Origin: Candidatus Sulfotelmatobacter sp.
GTDB taxonomy: Bacteria; Acidobacteriota; Terriglobia; Terriglobales; Acidobacteriaceae
Direction: 5' to 3'
Length of the DNA stretch: 29,061 bases
Assembly: GCA_030045935.1 (NCBI GenBank)
Contig: JASIEN010000638.1
Location: forward strand, 1 to 29,061
How positions within the stretch are numbered: the first letter of the stretch is position 1; every line of letters begins with the position of its first letter. Under the pieces are notes generated by a model. That model saw only the letters and a program-made list of their open reading frames with translations, did not search any database and was not told the origin of the DNA. This document shows, piece by piece, positions 1 through 8,552 of the stretch. The translations under genes were made by a program, and so were the position numbers.

Positions 1-128
1 AGATCGATCCCGCCCTGTCGAGGGGAGTTCAAAAGCGTGATCCGTGTTGCCGGACAAAGCCTTTTCGCTTGAGTTACGAGTTCGCCGCCAAGAAAGCCGG
101 AAGCACCGGTAATGATCAAGTGCCGCAA
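1..128 (-). CDS. NAD(P)-dependent epimerase/short-chain dehydrogenase, N-terminal fragment
   Basis: Only the first ~42 codons lie in the window; the gene runs off the left edge. The translated start (RHLIITGASGFLGGEL) is the first beta strand and glycine-rich GxSGFLG turn of a Rossmann fold, typical of extended SDR/NAD-dependent epimerases, so a nucleotide-sugar or related epimerase/dehydratase is expected. Substrate cannot be told. I chose the TTG at 128 because it puts one short basic segment before the beta strand. A CTG at 143 in the same frame lies 6 nt after GGAGA and is an alternative; a stop codon just upstream of it excludes longer starts. It follows lemA on the same strand after a 217-bp gap. 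Confidence 0.7.
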   Translation of the reverse strand, partial: MRHLIITGASGFLGGELVTQAKRLCPATRITLLNSPRQGGID

Positions 129-345
129 CGCTGCTGTCTGCAGTAGCTATCTCCGTTCCCCGGTTCTCAAAATGGTATGGCTTTGCCCCAGCGCCCCGCC
201 GCAGGTTTGCACTCTTGCGCCGAGCCAAGTTCCATTCTCAGATTAATGTCGCGCTACAAAGTGAGTTGCGTACGGGAGATTGTACACCGCAGACAAAGAG
301 GGGAGACTTCAGTGGTTAAACATGGGCGGGCGTCCTTTTTCAAGC

Positions 346-933
346 TCACGCTCCTGCTGCGTTTTGTCCCTGAAACTTCACTTCCACCAGCCTGCGGTCT
401 TCGTCGGAAACCTTGAAGAAACCGCGGGGTTTCATGTTTAAGAAACTGGCGATGAGGACTTCCGGGATTTGGCCGATGCGGGTGTTGTAGGTATTGACGT
501 CATCGTTGAAGAACTCGCGGCGGTCGGCGATGCGTTCTTCGAGTTCGCTGATGCGCGCCTGCAGCCGGAGAAACTTTTCATTGGCCTTGAGCTGGGGATA
601 ATTTTCGGCCACGGCAAACAGGCCGCGCAGCGCGCCGGTGAGCATGAGGTCGGCCGTAGCTTTTTGCCCGATGCTGGCAGCGTTCATGGAAGCGGCTCGA
701 GCTTGTGTGACGGCCATCAAAGTCTGCTGCTCGTGCTGCATGTAGCCTTTCACAGTTTCGACGAGATTGGGAATCTCGTCGTGGCGCTGTTTGAGCAGCA
801 CATCGATGTTCGCCCAGGCGCGGTCGTTGTCATTGCGCAGGCGAACGAGTTCGTTATACAGAATTACGGCGTATACCAGCACACCCACGACGAACAGAAA
901 AAACGCCGCCGCCTCGACTACGTTTCCGCTCAT
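346..933 (-). CDS. lemA: LemA family membrane-anchored protein
   Basis: A 195-residue LemA-type protein. One N-terminal membrane helix (about residues 8-27) is followed by the family signature NDNDRAWANIDVLLKQR and a helical body rich in Gln, Glu and Arg, ending in the usual FFKVSDEDRR region. LemA proteins are widespread envelope proteins with an extracytoplasmic helical bundle; their biochemical role is not settled. I start at the ATG at 933. The frame stays open to 1077, but those extra 48 codons translate the dispersed repeat at 1050-1172 and have no family counterpart. The next gene downstream on the strand is the SDR fragment; no TPM-domain gene, a common LemA neighbour, is visible. Confidence 0.88.
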   Translation of the reverse strand: MSGNVVEAAAFFLFVVGVLVYAVILYNELVRLRNDNDRAWANIDVLLKQRHDEIPNLVETVKGYMQHEQQTLMAVTQARAASMNAASIGQKATADLMLTGALRGLFAVAENYPQLKANEKFLRLQARISELEERIADRREFFNDDVNTYNTRIGQIPEVLIASFLNMKPRGFFKVSDEDRRLVEVKFQGQNAAGA

Positions 934-1272
934 ACCTGTGCCGCCTCGCTGGGGAATGCTCTCAGTCAACCAGCAAGACGGGCTGGGCGCAAGTGACTGA
1001 TGTGCAGTAAAGATCCAGCCTGAAATCCTCAGTACGATTCTCTTCGCTGGCGTCATTCCGAGGCCTCGCGGTTCCACCGGCGGGGCGAGGAATCTCAGCG
1101 CCCAGTGACCTGTGGTACGGGAGATGCCTTCGCTCCGCTCCGCCTAAAAAACGGCTACGCTCAGGATGACGCCATGCAGGGCAATGTCCTCCATTTCCGA
1201 GCCTTCAAATCTTTCAGATCTGTCTTCAATTTGTCCCTCCACAGCGCAAGCTGCTAGAGTCGAAAAACAATC
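934..1272. other. Intergenic region between divergent lemA and the TIGR01777 gene
   Basis: This 339-bp gap contains no credible gene. Its middle third is a copy of the dispersed palindromic repeat (1050-1172). The flanks presumably carry the two divergent promoters, but I see no convincing -35/-10 pair. Confidence 0.7.
1050..1172 (-). repeat. MITE-like dispersed repeat, copy 1
   Basis: A 123-bp element bounded by GCGTCAT and ATGACGC as terminal inverted repeats. Read on the minus strand it contains the words CATCCTGAGCGTAGCCG, GCGAAGG, ATCTCCCG and GAGATTCCTCGCCCCGC, in the same order as the copies at 22883-22998 and 28762-29000. No coding capacity of its own. It lies between two divergent genes and extends the open frame of lemA artificially. 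Confidence 0.85.
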
Positions 1273-2184
1273 ATGAATTCGCGAATTCTGTTGAGCGGCG
1301 TCTCAGGCCCCATTGGTGCAGCGCTTGTTCCGTCTTTGAAAGGCGGTGCATGGACTGTGGTTCGTCTGGTGCGCGGCGAGGCGACAAGTGAAGACCAGAT
1401 CTCCTGGGACCCGGCCAAGCCGATTCGTCCCGAAGCTGTTTCCGGCTTCGATGCGGTGATTCATCTTGCCGGCGAATCGATCTTCGGGCGCTGGACCTCC
1501 GCCAAGAAACGGAAAATCAGCGACAGCCGGTTGTTGGGGACCCAACATCTGGCGCGGGCTCTGGCCGAGGCGAACGAGAAGCCACGGGCATTCGTTTGCG
1601 GATCGGCTATCGGATATTACGGCGATCGTGGCGATGAGGCGCTCTCTGAAGAGAGCGCACCCGGCAAGGGATTTCTTGCCGAAGTGTGCCAGGAATGGGA
1701 GAAGGCAACGACACCAGCGGTGCAAGCCGACATTCGAACCGTACACTTGCGTACGGGGATTGTACTCAGCCCGAAGGGTGGTGCGCTGGGAGCGATGCTG
1801 CTGCCGTTCAAACTTGGTCTTGGGGGCCGTACGGGAATCGGCCGGCAGTGGATGAGCTGGATCGATGTGCGCGACATGATCGGCGGAATCCATCACATTT
1901 TGAAGAATGAACTCATTCAGGGTCCTGTGAACATGGTCGCGCCCAAGCCAGTCAGAAATGCCGAATTCGCTGCGACCCTAGCCAGCGTGCTGTCGCGTCC
2001 GGCGATCTTTCCTATGCCTGCGTTCGCGGTGAAAACTCTCTTTGGTGAGATGGGAGAGGAGTTGCTGCTCAGCAGCCAGAAGGTGGAACCGGGGAAGTTG
2101 ATCACGAGCGGTTATCCGTTCCGATATACGGAACTGCGGGCGGCGCTGGAAAGCATTCTCAAGGCTGCCAGTGGTGCCGCTTGA
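1273..2184 (+). CDS. TIGR01777 family NAD-dependent epimerase (YfcH-like)
   Basis: A 303-residue atypical extended SDR, the usual family length. The N terminus has the dinucleotide-binding turn GVSGPIGAAL (about residues 8-17), then FDAVIHLAGE, the family-diagnostic SAIGYYGDRGDE (about residues 110-121) and a C-terminal DUF1731-like tail. YfcH relatives are predicted nucleotide-dependent sugar epimerases or oxidoreductases; their substrates are unknown. The start ATG at 1273 is preceded by a weak purine stretch (AGAG). The gene stands alone, divergent from lemA, and is followed by a terminator-like hairpin. Confidence 0.9.
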   Translation: MNSRILLSGVSGPIGAALVPSLKGGAWTVVRLVRGEATSEDQISWDPAKPIRPEAVSGFDAVIHLAGESIFGRWTSAKKRKISDSRLLGTQHLARALAEANEKPRAFVCGSAIGYYGDRGDEALSEESAPGKGFLAEVCQEWEKATTPAVQADIRTVHLRTGIVLSPKGGALGAMLLPFKLGLGGRTGIGRQWMSWIDVRDMIGGIHHILKNELIQGPVNMVAPKPVRNAEFAATLASVLSRPAIFPMPAFAVKTLFGEMGEELLLSSQKVEPGKLITSGYPFRYTELRAALESILKAASGAA

Positions 2185-2223
2185 TAAGGAAACAGGCCAA
2201 ACGGGGAAGACGAAGTCGGAAGC

Positions 2224-2251
2224 AAGCCCAGTCATTGGCTGGGGCTTTTTT
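2224..2251 (+). terminator. Rho-independent terminator after the TIGR01777 gene
   Basis: AAGCCCAG and CTGGGGCTT form a stem with one bulged G around a short loop, followed by six T. It lies 40 bp after the stop of the TIGR01777 gene and ends within the convergent gap before the transporter gene on the other strand. Confidence 0.75.
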
Positions 2252-2303
2252 CAGTAGCGGGGCTTCAAGCGAAGAAGATTTGCTCGAAAAAGCAAGACGC
2301 GTT

Positions 2304-4529
2304 CTATTCTGACCGGCGTATTTCGTCTTCGAGTTTTTTCAAGAGCTCTGCCCGCTCCTCATTGTTTAGTTCGCGCTGCAATTCTTCCAGGGCCAGGGCA
2401 ACGATGTGGTAGTGGTGCGCTCCGGCAAAACGTGGATCGCGAGTGATATCCAGCCAGAGCTTGTGCATCAGCTCGACATCCTGGGGGCGCATGCGGGGGG
2501 TATGCGGGCCGATCACATATTCCCGGACTGTGCCGTCAGGAGCTACAACTTCCAGAGTGATGCGCGGGCGCGGTTCGGGCAGCCGCTCCCAGGCATCGCC
2601 AGTAAGTTTGGCCTGTTCATCGGCGGTGAGTTTGTTGGAAAGGCCGCAGACCACGCAGCAGGAATCCAGGCGCTGCGCCGTTACCATGATAGCTTCGAAA
2701 ACATCCGTCGCGGGAACCACAAGCAGAGAAATCGGCTTACCCTCCTTCTCGGCGACTGAGACAGCGGCGGTAAACAGCTCCTGCTCGTAATGATCAAATA
2801 CCTGGGTGGCATCCATGACCGTGTTGCCGCTGAAGCTGTGTTCGCGATGATAGAGGCGGGCACTCATGACCACGACGTCCTGCTTCGCTGTGTTGGTGTG
2901 GCTCAAAGTATGGCGCAGGTAGTAAAGATTGCGGGGATCGCGCACCGCGACCAAGATATTGCCTGGGTGCACTCCCATGGCGCCGCTGCCCAGTTCCTGA
3001 TTGCCATAGACGCGGAATTGATCGAGCTGCTCAGGCTTTCCGTGACGTTCTTTGGCGACGTGGTGCTCGGAGGCCGTAAAGATGATAAAAAATGCCACGC
3101 TGAACAGCACCCCCGCGATGGTGGCTTCGTACTTCGTAAACAGGTTCACAACGGCAGTAATGAACAACACGGCAAAGATCACAGTCAGCCCGAATGGAAT
3201 TTCGGTTTTGCCAACGTGGAAATTCCCCGGCACTTTCCAGGCCCGGTTGCCGGGCTCGGTAAAGCGCAGCACCAGCACCGCCATCGCTTTCATAGTGAAG
3301 CTCCAGATCACGCCGAAAGCGTACAGAGCGGCGAGCTTGTAGACGTCGCCACGGCTGAGAATGATCGTCGCCAACTGCATGCCGACGATCAGGTTGATGA
3401 TCCGATAGCTAGTGCCGAAGCGGCGGTGCGGAGTCTGAAACCACGATGTGAGCACGCCGTCTTCCGCGACTCGATTCAGGACTCCGTTCGCGCCGACGAT
3501 CGAGGTATTCTGCGCCCCGGCTAGAATCAGCACTCCCACCAGCACCACGAAAGCGTGAAAGAGCAGCTTCAGGCTCTCTGGTCCCGGCAGATACATGGCG
3601 ATGCCGCCGATGAGGTTGGCGAAATAATTGGGCCGCACGTGGTCGGGAATGATCATCACCGCGAAGAACGACACCAGCGAGGTGAACAACAGGCTGTAGA
3701 TGAAGATCACCAGCCCCGTCTTTTCCAGGTTTTTCAGCTTGGGATGCTCGATCTCACGGTTAACCTGCGCCAACGTCTCTTCACCGCTCATGGCCAGGAC
3801 GGAATGACCGAACCCGACAAACAGAATGATGAACGTGAGATGGCTGAACCACGTGCCGTAGAGCCAGCCCATGGAGTCTTTGGTCAGTAAAACCCTGGCG
3901 TGAAGCGGACTGGGCGGCAACGGCGCCGGCGAACGAATAACAGCTAGTGTGCACCACACAATCAGGATGACCACCATCACCGTGGTGATGGCCATGATCT
4001 GAAGCGCCTTCTGGCTAGATTCGTGAATCCCCTGAATGTTCTTCCACCAGAAGTAGATAACGACGATGATGGCGAACAAAGCCGAGAAATAGTTGTCGTT
4101 GAAGTAGAGCGTGTGATGCAGATTTGAACTGATGTCCTTGATGAAGCCGGAGAGATACTGTCCGGCGGAAACCGCGCTGATAGGACCGGTCAGGACATAA
4201 TCGAAAAGCAGCGCGGAAACCGAGAACTTGGCGAGCGTACCGCCCATGGCTTCTTTCACCACGCGGTAAACGCCGCCACGCACGAACATGGCGCTCGACT
4301 CAATATAGAGCGCCCTGACTGCATAGCTGAACAGCATTACTGCGAGAATGAACCAGGGAGCGCTCTTGCCGATGACCTTCTCAGCGTCGCCGCCCGCGTA
4401 GTAGGCCGACGAAGCCAAATCCGAAAGAACGATCGCCGAAGCCCGCCAGAAGGAGATAAAGGTCAACATCACCGTTGTGGCGACGAAGACCTTTGTGGCC
4501 GGTTTAGCACCCTCGACCGATGTAGCCAT
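2304..4529 (-). CDS. KimA/APC-superfamily transporter with C-terminal UspA-like domain
   Basis: A 741-residue protein. Residues ~15-500 are a polytopic APC-fold transporter with about 12 hydrophobic helices; residues ~515-640 (GNILVAVRDPRNLYYLRHTL, then LLVVPATDVFEAI) look like a UspA/nucleotide-binding stress domain, and the end is a charged helical tail. The pattern SDLASSAYY (D37, S40, S41, Y44) and LLFDYVLTG (D110, T114) aligns by eye with the potassium-site region of B. subtilis KimA (D36, Y43, D117, T121). I infer K+/H+ symport, with amino-acid transport as the alternative. The start ATG at 4529 lacks a clear Shine-Dalgarno on its strand. No c-di-AMP riboswitch is recognisable upstream. 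The RDD gene lies 125 bp upstream on the same strand. Confidence 0.8.
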   Translation of the reverse strand: MATSVEGAKPATKVFVATTVMLTFISFWRASAIVLSDLASSAYYAGGDAEKVIGKSAPWFILAVMLFSYAVRALYIESSAMFVRGGVYRVVKEAMGGTLAKFSVSALLFDYVLTGPISAVSAGQYLSGFIKDISSNLHHTLYFNDNYFSALFAIIVVIYFWWKNIQGIHESSQKALQIMAITTVMVVILIVWCTLAVIRSPAPLPPSPLHARVLLTKDSMGWLYGTWFSHLTFIILFVGFGHSVLAMSGEETLAQVNREIEHPKLKNLEKTGLVIFIYSLLFTSLVSFFAVMIIPDHVRPNYFANLIGGIAMYLPGPESLKLLFHAFVVLVGVLILAGAQNTSIVGANGVLNRVAEDGVLTSWFQTPHRRFGTSYRIINLIVGMQLATIILSRGDVYKLAALYAFGVIWSFTMKAMAVLVLRFTEPGNRAWKVPGNFHVGKTEIPFGLTVIFAVLFITAVVNLFTKYEATIAGVLFSVAFFIIFTASEHHVAKERHGKPEQLDQFRVYGNQELGSGAMGVHPGNILVAVRDPRNLYYLRHTLSHTNTAKQDVVVMSARLYHREHSFSGNTVMDATQVFDHYEQELFTAAVSVAEKEGKPISLLVVPATDVFEAIMVTAQRLDSCCVVCGLSNKLTADEQAKLTGDAWERLPEPRPRITLEVVAPDGTVREYVIGPHTPRMRPQDVELMHKLWLDITRDPRFAGAHHYHIVALALEELQRELNNEERAELLKKLEDEIRRSE

Positions 4530-4654
4530 GCTTCAGGAAAGGGGAGGATTAATAATCAAAATAAACCTATAAAACATAGCATAGCCGAGCGGGCGACGGG
4601 CGATCCATCGGCCATTCGATTGCAATTCTGCCCCCTAAGGGAGCTCCCTGAGAT

Positions 4655-5689
4655 CTACTTCGATGCAAGGTAGGTATGTGTAATCCGGTCATGCCAGCAG
4701 AGAGCGTCTTCGTCGAGGAAGACCCAGGCGTAACCCATTCCCAGGGAAGCGGCGGACAAAAACGAGGCGAGCACGCGCCAGCGGCGCAAGCGGCGGTTGG
4801 CGGGAGTTCCATCAAAGTGTGCCAATCGAAGCCTGGCCAGGCGCAATCCAAGGGTTGTGCCCGCATAAACGATGAGCAGGTACTGATAGACCGCCCAGAA
4901 CGCACCGGCAAGCCCAACCGCGAGCCCGATAATCTGCAAGCGCGGCGGACGTATCGCCGTCATTTTCCAGAAAATGAAGCCGAATAGAGCGCAGGCGATT
5001 GCGATCACGACGGCATCCACAGTGTTGCCAATTATGCGGCGCACAGCGTGCGCAGCCTCCAGCGGAACATCAATCCCGGGGCGCTTTTCGGTTGCAGCTG
5101 ATGCTGCCGGTGCAATCGTGATTCCACCCAGCGCGGGAGGAGGCGGCACAATCTCCGGCGCCTCCAAAATACGCGGCGTCTCAACGACCGGCTCCGCTAA
5201 CTCGTCATGCGGCGGAGGCTGGGGACTCCAGGATCGCGGAAATTCAATAATCTGTCCTGTCGGCGGGCCCGTATGGTGAGAATGCGCGAATGAACCCTGC
5301 GTGTTCGCATTCTCCGCTTCGAGGGCAGGAAACAACAGCGGCTCCTCTTCTAGTGTTGAGCTCTGTGGCCGATGGGCATGCCTTAACCGGCCAGTGTCTG
5401 AGTCATGACTCACGGCCAGGGCGCGATTGGAGTTCGTGGCCACTTGTGACGTAAAGCCGGCCTCTGGCAAGAAGTAGTTCGATCCGCCCAAACTCTCGTC
5501 TTCGAAATTCAGCCGCAGCGAAGGATATCGTGGCGGCCTTGGTTTGCGGCGTGCGTGGTAACGGTTCAGCCGGTCAGCGATTTCCTGACGCCATTCCGGC
5601 GCATCAGGCCCCGACAAGTGTTCCCTCTCATCTGTAACAGATGGCTGCGAGGGACACCGGCAAATCTCACCGCACACTGAACAGGGCAT
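4655..5689 (-). CDS. RDD family membrane protein with cysteine-rich N terminus
   Basis: A 344-residue protein with three parts. Residues 1-13 hold C3, C6, C10 and C12 (CxxCxxxCxC), possibly a small metal site. Residues ~30-200 are polar and Pro/Glu rich, probably disordered, with a basic stretch RYHARRKPRP. Residues ~213-344 form an RDD domain with three membrane helices (about 223-242, 252-277, 304-325), starting with AVRRIIGNTVDAVVIA and ending with the typical CWHDRITHTYL. RDD proteins are poorly characterised; a few act as cation/proton antiporters. Divergent from lptD; its promoter must lie within 5690-5906. Confidence 0.85.
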   Translation of the reverse strand: MPCSVCGEICRCPSQPSVTDEREHLSGPDAPEWRQEIADRLNRYHARRKPRPPRYPSLRLNFEDESLGGSNYFLPEAGFTSQVATNSNRALAVSHDSDTGRLRHAHRPQSSTLEEEPLLFPALEAENANTQGSFAHSHHTGPPTGQIIEFPRSWSPQPPPHDELAEPVVETPRILEAPEIVPPPPALGGITIAPAASAATEKRPGIDVPLEAAHAVRRIIGNTVDAVVIAIACALFGFIFWKMTAIRPPRLQIIGLAVGLAGAFWAVYQYLLIVYAGTTLGLRLARLRLAHFDGTPANRRLRRWRVLASFLSAASLGMGYAWVFLDEDALCWHDRITHTYLASK

Positions 5690-5769
5690 GAATCTATCGG
5701 GCGAAGATCAAAATAAGCCAGAGAATCACTGGACCGGATAACCGCGGCGATTCAGCGGGAATCCAAATG

Positions 5770-5823
5770 AGCGGTCAGTTTTGCCTCGCAAGGCGCGGGC
5801 GTGCTAAGTTCAGCACGACCGCT
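5770..5823 (+). promoter_or_regulatory. Three-way-junction-like fold upstream of lptD
   Basis: Three nested perfect stems can be drawn. P1 pairs AGCGGTC (5770-5776) with GACCGCT (5817-5823). P2 is GCCT-CGCA-AGGC (5783-5794). P3 is CGTGCT-AAGTTC-AGCACG (5800-5817), sharing its last base with P1. It lies 83 bp before the lptD start and also 81 bp before the divergent RDD gene, so it could act in either leader or be a DNA site. No known RNA family is recognised. Confidence 0.35.
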
Positions 5824-5906
5824 GCTGGCGGAAGCATCCGAGCGCAAAGTTCCGCGGCCGGAATGATCCGATTTCCGATGGTCTCCGCACCGGCGATCTG
5901 GTTCCG

Positions 5907-8438
5907 ATGATTCTTCGCAAAAGATTCCTTATCACGGCGGCAGCGCTTTGTCATCTGCTTCTGAACGTTCCCTTAGTTACCAGCCAGTTGCTGCCTGTGG
6001 AAATGAAATCTGCGGCGGACCCCCAGAACCAGGCTCAATCGAGCGCAGCTACTCCCTGTGGCCGGGCTGCAGCTGAACAGAAGGCTACTGGAACCGTGCA
6101 GACAATCTGCGCCATTGAGCAAGAACGGGAGGGGGCGGTTTACAAGCTGCACGGGGCAGTCGAAATTTACTACGGAACTTACGTTCTCCGAGCGGATGAC
6201 GCAACTTTCAACGACGATACCAAAGAAGTGACTGCTACCGGTCACGTAGTGCTCGATGGAGGACCCAACGATGACCACATTCGCGCCGCGCGCGCGGAAT
6301 ACAACATGGAGCTTGAAACTGGCAAGTTCCACGATGCCACCGGCACGACCGGCATGCGTCTCCTCCAAACTCGCGTAATTCTCACTTCTACCTCTCCATT
6401 TGCGTTTACCGGCGGATTAGTCGAGAAAACCAGCGCCGATCATTATCTGGTCTACGATGGCAGCATTACCACGTGTGAACTGCCGCATCCCATGTGGAAA
6501 TTCGGAGCGCGCAAGGTCATAGTCGATGTGGGCGGAAATGCACAGATCTATCGCAGCGCGTTTCTGTTGCACGGGATCCCCATGCTTTATTTCCCCTATG
6601 TCACGCATCCGGTGGAGAAGGAAACCAGACAGTCCGGCTTTCTGATGCCTTCGATCGCCCATTCTTCTGCTTACGGCTACACGTTGAGCGACGCCTACTA
6701 TTGGGCGATCAGTCGCATGATGGATGTCACGCTCGGGGCAGAGTATTACTCGCTGCGGGGATGGTCGCAGAGAGGAGACTTTCGCGCCCGCCCGAGCGAA
6801 ACTTCCTACGTCGACCTGAACTACTTTGGAGTCATCGATCGCGGCATCGGTACGCCCCCACTGAAAGAAGGCGGCGAAAACGCACGGCTCAACTCAGCGG
6901 GAAATTTTGCCGGATTCCGAGGGGTCACCAACATCGACTACTTGAGCTCATATCTCTTCCGGCTGGCTTTTAATGAGGTTTTCACGCAGGCCGTCTATTC
7001 CGAGGTTAAGTCGACAGCCTTTCTCTCAAAATCCGAAAATGGCTTGAACATCAACGGGTTCGTTGAGCGCTATCAGAACTTTCTGAGCACGACGCCCGGC
7101 CAGGTAGTGACCATTCTGCACGCCCCCAGCTTCGACGCCTTCAGCGTGGACCAAGAGTTTGGCCGTCTTCCACTTTACTGGTTTTTCGATTCATCTCTGA
7201 CTGGGCTCTCGCGCAGCGAACCGCCGTTTTGTTCAACAACGCTAAACGTCCAGACGTGCACACCGTCGTTTCGGACAAGTACTCTCGTGGGCCGCTTCGA
7301 TCTGAATCCCGGCATTTCGATGCCCCTGCTGTTTCGAGGATGGACGTTGCGTCCGGAGCTCATATTTCATGGAACCTATTACACGCAAAGGCTGACGGGA
7401 GAAATTGGAAATAGCCCGGGCGAGGCTGTAACTGATCCGATCGGCCGCCAGGCTCTGGAAACCGCAGTCGAACTGCGCCCGCCGGCGCTGGAGCGCATCT
7501 TTGACAAGGAATTTCTGGGGAGAAAATGGAAGCACGTCATCGAACCCCGGATGGTGTACCGCTTCGTAACAGGCGTGAATAATTTCTCCAACATTCTCAA
7601 ATTCGACGAGCGCGACATTTTAAGCGATACGCATGAGGTTGAATATGGTTTTGTGACGCGGCTGTATGCGAAACGTACTTCGGCCAAGCCGGAGGATTGT
7701 ACCCCGGTGATGGGCGCGCTGCTTGCCGGCGGCCCTGCGCCGGAAACGAACATCCCCTGGGTTCATCCTGACACGTTGCAGACTTTGCCGTGCCAACCCG
7801 GTCCATCGTCACGCGAGGTTGTAACCTGGGAGCTTGCTCAGAAGTATTTCCTGGATCCTACTTTCGGCGGTGCGCTGGTTTCGGGTGAGCGCAATGTGTT
7901 TACCACAACGGAAGACCTCACCGGCATCGCCTTCCTGACCGAGCCTCGCCATCTGTCGCCTCTGGTCTCGCGTTTGCGAGTGGAAACCAGCGCACGAACG
8001 GACGCTGAGTGGGATTTCGATTACGATTTCGACAACACGCGCGTCAATGCTAGTACGATCCTGGCGAATTACCACATTGGACAGATCACCATTGGGGGCG
8101 GCGATGCTCTGCTGGAAATTCCTGTCCAGAATGGAGCTTTGACTGAGAATTCCGCTCCGCCCGTGCGGTTCAACCAGTTCCGCGCTGCCCTTGGCTATGG
8201 CCAGCTCACCAAACGCGGATTCAGCGGCGCCAGCAGCTTCGGTTTTGATGCGGAGAGCAATAAGCTGCAATTTATCAGTACTCAGGCGACGTACAACTGG
8301 GACTGCTGCGGTGTGACCATCGAATACCGCAGCTATCAAGTTGCTAACGTGAGCAACGAGAATATGTTCCGCTTCAGCTTCACGCTGGCCGATATCGGCA
8401 GCTTCGGGAGCCTGAGGCGGCAGGAACGGCTTTACTAG
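5907..8438 (+). CDS. lptD: LPS-assembly protein LptD (outer-membrane translocon)
   Basis: An 843-residue LptD/OstA protein that inserts lipopolysaccharide into the outer leaflet with LptE. An N-terminal signal peptide (residues 1-26, ending VTSQ) is followed by an OstA/LptA-like beta-jellyroll domain (about 75-165, VYKLHGAVEIYYG... VTATGHVVLDG) and a beta-barrel (about 200-843) containing PYVTHPVEKETRQSGFLMP, the family's usual barrel entrance. Cysteines C51, C68, C190 and the adjacent pair C800-C801 (NWDCCG) resemble the E. coli arrangement (31, 173, 724, 725) needed for disulfide-controlled assembly. The ATG at 5907 gives a proper signal peptide; no strong ribosome site is seen. Followed by larE, a DsbA-like and a SurA-like gene. 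Confidence 0.93.
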   Translation: MILRKRFLITAAALCHLLLNVPLVTSQLLPVEMKSAADPQNQAQSSAATPCGRAAAEQKATGTVQTICAIEQEREGAVYKLHGAVEIYYGTYVLRADDATFNDDTKEVTATGHVVLDGGPNDDHIRAARAEYNMELETGKFHDATGTTGMRLLQTRVILTSTSPFAFTGGLVEKTSADHYLVYDGSITTCELPHPMWKFGARKVIVDVGGNAQIYRSAFLLHGIPMLYFPYVTHPVEKETRQSGFLMPSIAHSSAYGYTLSDAYYWAISRMMDVTLGAEYYSLRGWSQRGDFRARPSETSYVDLNYFGVIDRGIGTPPLKEGGENARLNSAGNFAGFRGVTNIDYLSSYLFRLAFNEVFTQAVYSEVKSTAFLSKSENGLNINGFVERYQNFLSTTPGQVVTILHAPSFDAFSVDQEFGRLPLYWFFDSSLTGLSRSEPPFCSTTLNVQTCTPSFRTSTLVGRFDLNPGISMPLLFRGWTLRPELIFHGTYYTQRLTGEIGNSPGEAVTDPIGRQALETAVELRPPALERIFDKEFLGRKWKHVIEPRMVYRFVTGVNNFSNILKFDERDILSDTHEVEYGFVTRLYAKRTSAKPEDCTPVMGALLAGGPAPETNIPWVHPDTLQTLPCQPGPSSREVVTWELAQKYFLDPTFGGALVSGERNVFTTTEDLTGIAFLTEPRHLSPLVSRLRVETSARTDAEWDFDYDFDNTRVNASTILANYHIGQITIGGGDALLEIPVQNGALTENSAPPVRFNQFRAALGYGQLTKRGFSGASSFGFDAESNKLQFISTQATYNWDCCGVTIEYRSYQVANVSNENMFRFSFTLADIGSFGSLRRQERLY

Positions 8439-8552
8439 GAAACCTAGCCACGGAGTGCACGGAGTTCCACTGGGTAAGAAGCTCGTTGTTTTATCGCGGC
8501 CGATCCTGATTCTCCTTGTGGGCGTGTCCCCTCTACCCCTACCATTGAACTC

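Noticed and set aside
934..1077. Upstream extension of the lemA frame
   Set aside because: The added residues (PRGLGMTPAKR...) are translated dispersed repeat; the LemA family starts at the membrane helix.
4530..4654. c-di-AMP (ydaO-type) riboswitch for the KimA-like gene
   Set aside because: The gap is only 125 bp and none of the conserved riboswitch words are visible. A purine-rich GGGGAGG there is on the wrong strand to be its ribosome site.
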